Both the position numbers and the translations under genes were made by a program. A stretch of 64,000 bases of DNA from Wuchereria bancrofti. Lineage: Eukaryota > Nematoda > Chromadorea > Rhabditida > Onchocercidae. Shown here one piece after another: positions 61,125 through 64,000 of this stretch. How positions within the stretch are numbered: position 1 is the first letter of the stretch; each line of letters opens with the position of its first letter. The notes beneath the pieces were generated by a model. That model saw only the letters and a program-made list of their open reading frames with translations, did no database searches and was not told the DNA's origin. The DNA lies in assembly GCA_005281725.1 (NCBI GenBank), contig SSBO01000012.1:6885177-6949176 (forward strand), written 5' to 3'.

Positions 61125-63838
61125 CTAGAAGTATCTGAATTCTCCTCGTTTGCCTTGTCGTTGCTTGATATATTCCGGTGCATCGTCACTCATAATACCC
61201 GGACTTAACGATAAAGATGCTCCGCTGTGCGGAACTGCATTTCCCTGCGATGGCATCCGATCCTGTAAATTACAATATTAAACACTGAGCTTCGACTCCC
61301 TACAAAAAAAAAATTTTACCTTTAAAAATTACAGAGTTCAAATTTGTATAAAAATTTCAAAAGTTCGAAAATAACTTCCAGATGAAAATATGCGATATTA
61401 CAAACAGATATATGACTGTAAGTGCATCTAAATACAATACTCACTACGTGAAGAGTCGGGTCCTGAGGTGGCAATGACTGAGGAGAACCGCGATCTACGT
61501 TTATAACAGACAATATGGTATGCGGGACGTAACCAACACGATGATGAACATTTGTGCATTCCCACCAATTTTTATTATCGTTTAAGACCTGTAATCATAT
61601 TTTTTTGCCTTTCAACCTAAAAAACTGAACTAAATAAATAATAGTTCTGGAAATCTCATGCCACAGATAAATATATAGAATCCACAACTTCTGAACTCAC
61701 CTCAAGAAATTCACCTTGACTGACGGTCAATTCTTTCGGATTTTGTGCAACTCGAGTATGTGTAACTTGCACAAGTTTGGCATGACGAGCTATAACACCA
61801 TCTAGAAAAGCTCGCTGCCGTGGACTCTGTTCTTGCAAAATCGGTCCGAGCGACGGAGTCATATGATGCTGTTCACTATCGTTAAACTGAGATTGATAAA
61901 GCGGCCGTCGAGACATAGCTGGTGATGGCTGACGTGATGTCCTGCAGTTTCTTCTTCTAAGAACTGAGTTATCATATTTATTGAAAAGACAGTGATAGGT
62001 ATAACGAAAATGTGGCCGAAGTCGTATAGATGAATAAATGGATAATAAACAAAAAAATACAGTTTCAAATAAGTTTACTCATTCTGTCTTGCCGTATAGC
62101 TACCCACTGATCGTTGTTCAGCTTCTTGTGCCATCATTTCTTTTTCAGCTGCTAAGCGCTGTTTTTCCTGTCTGGAAAGCGTATCAAATCCAATTCACTA
62201 AGATATCATCATCATTATTCATCCAATGCAGAAAGCAACTCTTACGGACACTACGTTAGTTAACACCGAATTATAGCGATTCTCCACGGGTCTTGCAAGC
62301 AACGAAGAGTATAGTATGGCAACCTAATATAGAACAAAGCTATGGTACTGTTGCTCTGTTAAAATGTTTTAATGAAAATGGGACCTTTCTTAACGCCCTC
62401 TTACGTCATCTATCCTCTTTGGTATGTGCTAGTTGTAAAACATACAGGATTCTGCGCTCATCCTCAAGAAGTCGCCGTTCACGCTCCGCAATTTTCTCTC
62501 TTTCAAAATCCAGACGTTCCTTTTCCAGAGACATATGACCCAGATCCATATTTAACTAAAGACCAAGAAGTATGAAAAAATGTTGACAAATCCAGTACAA
62601 ACAAGAAAATTTCTATACTTAGATTCTCAATTAAAATAACCACTACAATACTCAGCTAGGGATTCGCAACATTAATACGTTAGTCTCTCAGCGAAGTAGT
62701 TCAATATCAGTACTAACATCAGCTTAGAACAAATGCTACACACCACCATATCTGTCCATAGAAAAACGGTATTGTTTAACTTATCAGTTAACAACCCAAA
62801 GTCTATTTTGTCTGCTAACATGATAAAGGTTAGTTAAATAGGTAAAGACAACTTATCCTCATAGTTGTTCGTAACTATACTATATTTACTGTAAACAAAT
62901 ATAGACTCTAAATTAAATCTCGTACATTATCAACAGAGTGATCCCTGATGGGTGGTCGAGTATACGAATTTTGGGTGGGGGGTGGTGGTGCACTCACACC
63001 GCGATGAATCGGGTGTGGCACAGACTGATATCGTGCGGGACTTTGTAGACCAGCAAAATTATCTGGATAACCATATGGTGCAAAACCATCCAGAAATATA
63101 GGTCGGTAAGGTTTAGGCAATGGCCCAATCCAATTTTCTCTGCAATACAATTTAAAAAAAAAAATAGTTTTCCATTAAAACGCTTAATTTCAAAGCAATT
63201 CCGCTAGATATATTGAAAATCATGGTAGCTTCTATGAAGGTCTTAGGCATGTAAGAAATCGCTGTGTATGGTTTACATGTGCAAAATAAGACTTGAAAAA
63301 AAAAAAAAAAAAACAGACGGCGCTATTCTCCACGCTTCACCCATAGCCATCCATACATCAGACTCTCTGCTTGTTAAACAGTTCTGTAACAACTCGCGAG
63401 TTTCCCGTGAAAGCAAAGGAGAGACAACCTAGAAAAAATAGAAATCACTTTTGGGAGTAATTTTTGTCTAAAATTTCTTTAATGACTTGGATTTTATTAA
63501 TAAAAGTATTTTTATAGTGACAACTCGCTGTCTGCGTACTTTATCCGCCACAGTAGGTATGACAAATATAGTAAGATGTTTAATCTTACTTCTTTTTATT
63601 TTACCATGCCATCTAGGTTTGCTTTCTTCAGATTCTTTCACAAAGTCGAGAAAGTAGACGACAGTACTTCAGAAATCCACAAAATGAGTACTACGGAAAC
63701 CTTTGATAATTTCACCTGAGGAGCGATGTTTCTTCCGAGACCCCAACGACATGCATCAAGTATGACTGTGAGAGGAGTGAACAGGAAATGCAATAATTCT
63801 GGTGCATTCGGCTCATGAATGTGATTTTTGAGCTTAGC
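61125..63838 (-). CDS. eps-8: EPS-8, 3' part (partial; N-terminal PTB region off the right edge)
   Basis: Exons in transcription order: 63838-63716, 63428-63319, 63139-62926, 62555-62446, 62171-62079, 61941-61701, 61588-61445, 61262-61125. Phases match and give the last 390 residues. The first part (AKLKNHIHEPNAPELLHFLFTPL, VVSPLLSRETRELL, WMAMGEAW then ENWIGPLPKPYRP) matches the region after the PTB domain of Eps8 proteins. A Pro-rich segment and a charged, probably coiled-coil stretch (SLEKERLDFEREKIAERE) follow, then an SH3 domain at about residues 265-325 of this part. It has KELTVSQGEFLEV, NKNWWEC and VGYVP; the ALYDY motif is not conserved, as in Eps8 SH3 domains that bind PxxDY ligands. 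Eps8 links receptor and Rac signalling to actin in microvilli and muscle. After the SH3 only about 60 residues remain, so the actin-binding effector domain of long Eps8 forms is absent from this model. Confidence 0.88.
62926..62997 (-). other. eps-8: Alternative 5' splice segment in eps-8 (24 codons, Pro-rich)
   Basis: Within the exon starting at 63139 there are two in-phase donors: GTGAGT after ..HRG (exon end 62998) and a weaker GTACGA after ..SVDN (exon end 62926). They differ by 72 bases, exactly 24 codons, encoding VSAPPPPTQ and a basic/Pro stretch. Both join in frame to the next exon. Confidence 0.55.
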
Positions 63839-64000
63839 CTGTTAAAAGTATTTTCTTGAACAGATGAAATGAAAGACATTTTGATCTGTGAATTTCAATT
63901 CTCATCTGATTAGAACGACTGGTGAAAAACTTATATTACTAAGAAGCTTTCTCACAAACTGGAATAACTCCTTCAAAGTAGTTAAGAATTTAAAAGACAT

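Overview
The window is AT-rich animal DNA with small exons, introns of roughly 50 to 650 bases (occasionally up to about 1.8 kb) and strong TTTCAG/TTTTAG 3' splice sites. An exact copy of the 22-nt nematode spliced leader SL1 lies at 27596-27617. Together with nematode-type genes (a GnRH/AKH-receptor-like GPCR, an ORP5/8-type lipid transfer protein, EPS-8), this points to a nematode. The long introns and large gene-poor spaces suggest a parasitic clade III type rather than Caenorhabditis, but that is inference.

Layout. (1) 973-5878, + strand: an eight-exon rhodopsin-family GPCR of the GnRH/AKH-receptor kind. (2) 5879-18735: a gene-poor stretch with a 68-bp dispersed repeat (second copy inside the GPCR gene), a perfect 37-nt hairpin and three perfect copies of a 100-bp TG-rich unit. 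(3) 18736-24276, + strand: a fifteen-exon oxysterol-binding-protein-related protein with PH domain, ORD and C-terminal membrane anchor. One intron is GC-AG. (4) 24277-28578: no protein gene seen, but it holds the SL1 copy. (5) 28579-30381, - strand: a five-exon cysteine-rich protein whose family I do not recognise. (6) 30390-44858: gene-poor, with short tandem repeats and a second perfect hairpin. (7) 44859-53371, + strand: a 24-exon gene whose 1103-residue product carries about seven diverged copies of a helix-turn-helix-like unit resembling Pipsqueak-type DNA-binding motifs. This is the most interesting protein in the window. (8) 53372-61124: no confident gene, but several coding-like fragments. 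(9) 61125-63838, - strand: the 3' part of eps-8, running off the right edge.

The genes are far apart and on both strands, so nothing suggests an operon. The start codons of the four complete genes each lie shortly after a pyrimidine-AG site that could accept a trans-spliced leader. Membrane signalling (GPCR), ER-plasma membrane lipid exchange (ORP), actin regulation (EPS-8) and a likely nuclear repeat protein do not form one obvious pathway.

All exon models were built by eye from splice signals, reading-frame continuity and family resemblance. Each complete model gives an intact frame from start to stop, but no transcript data or homology search was available.
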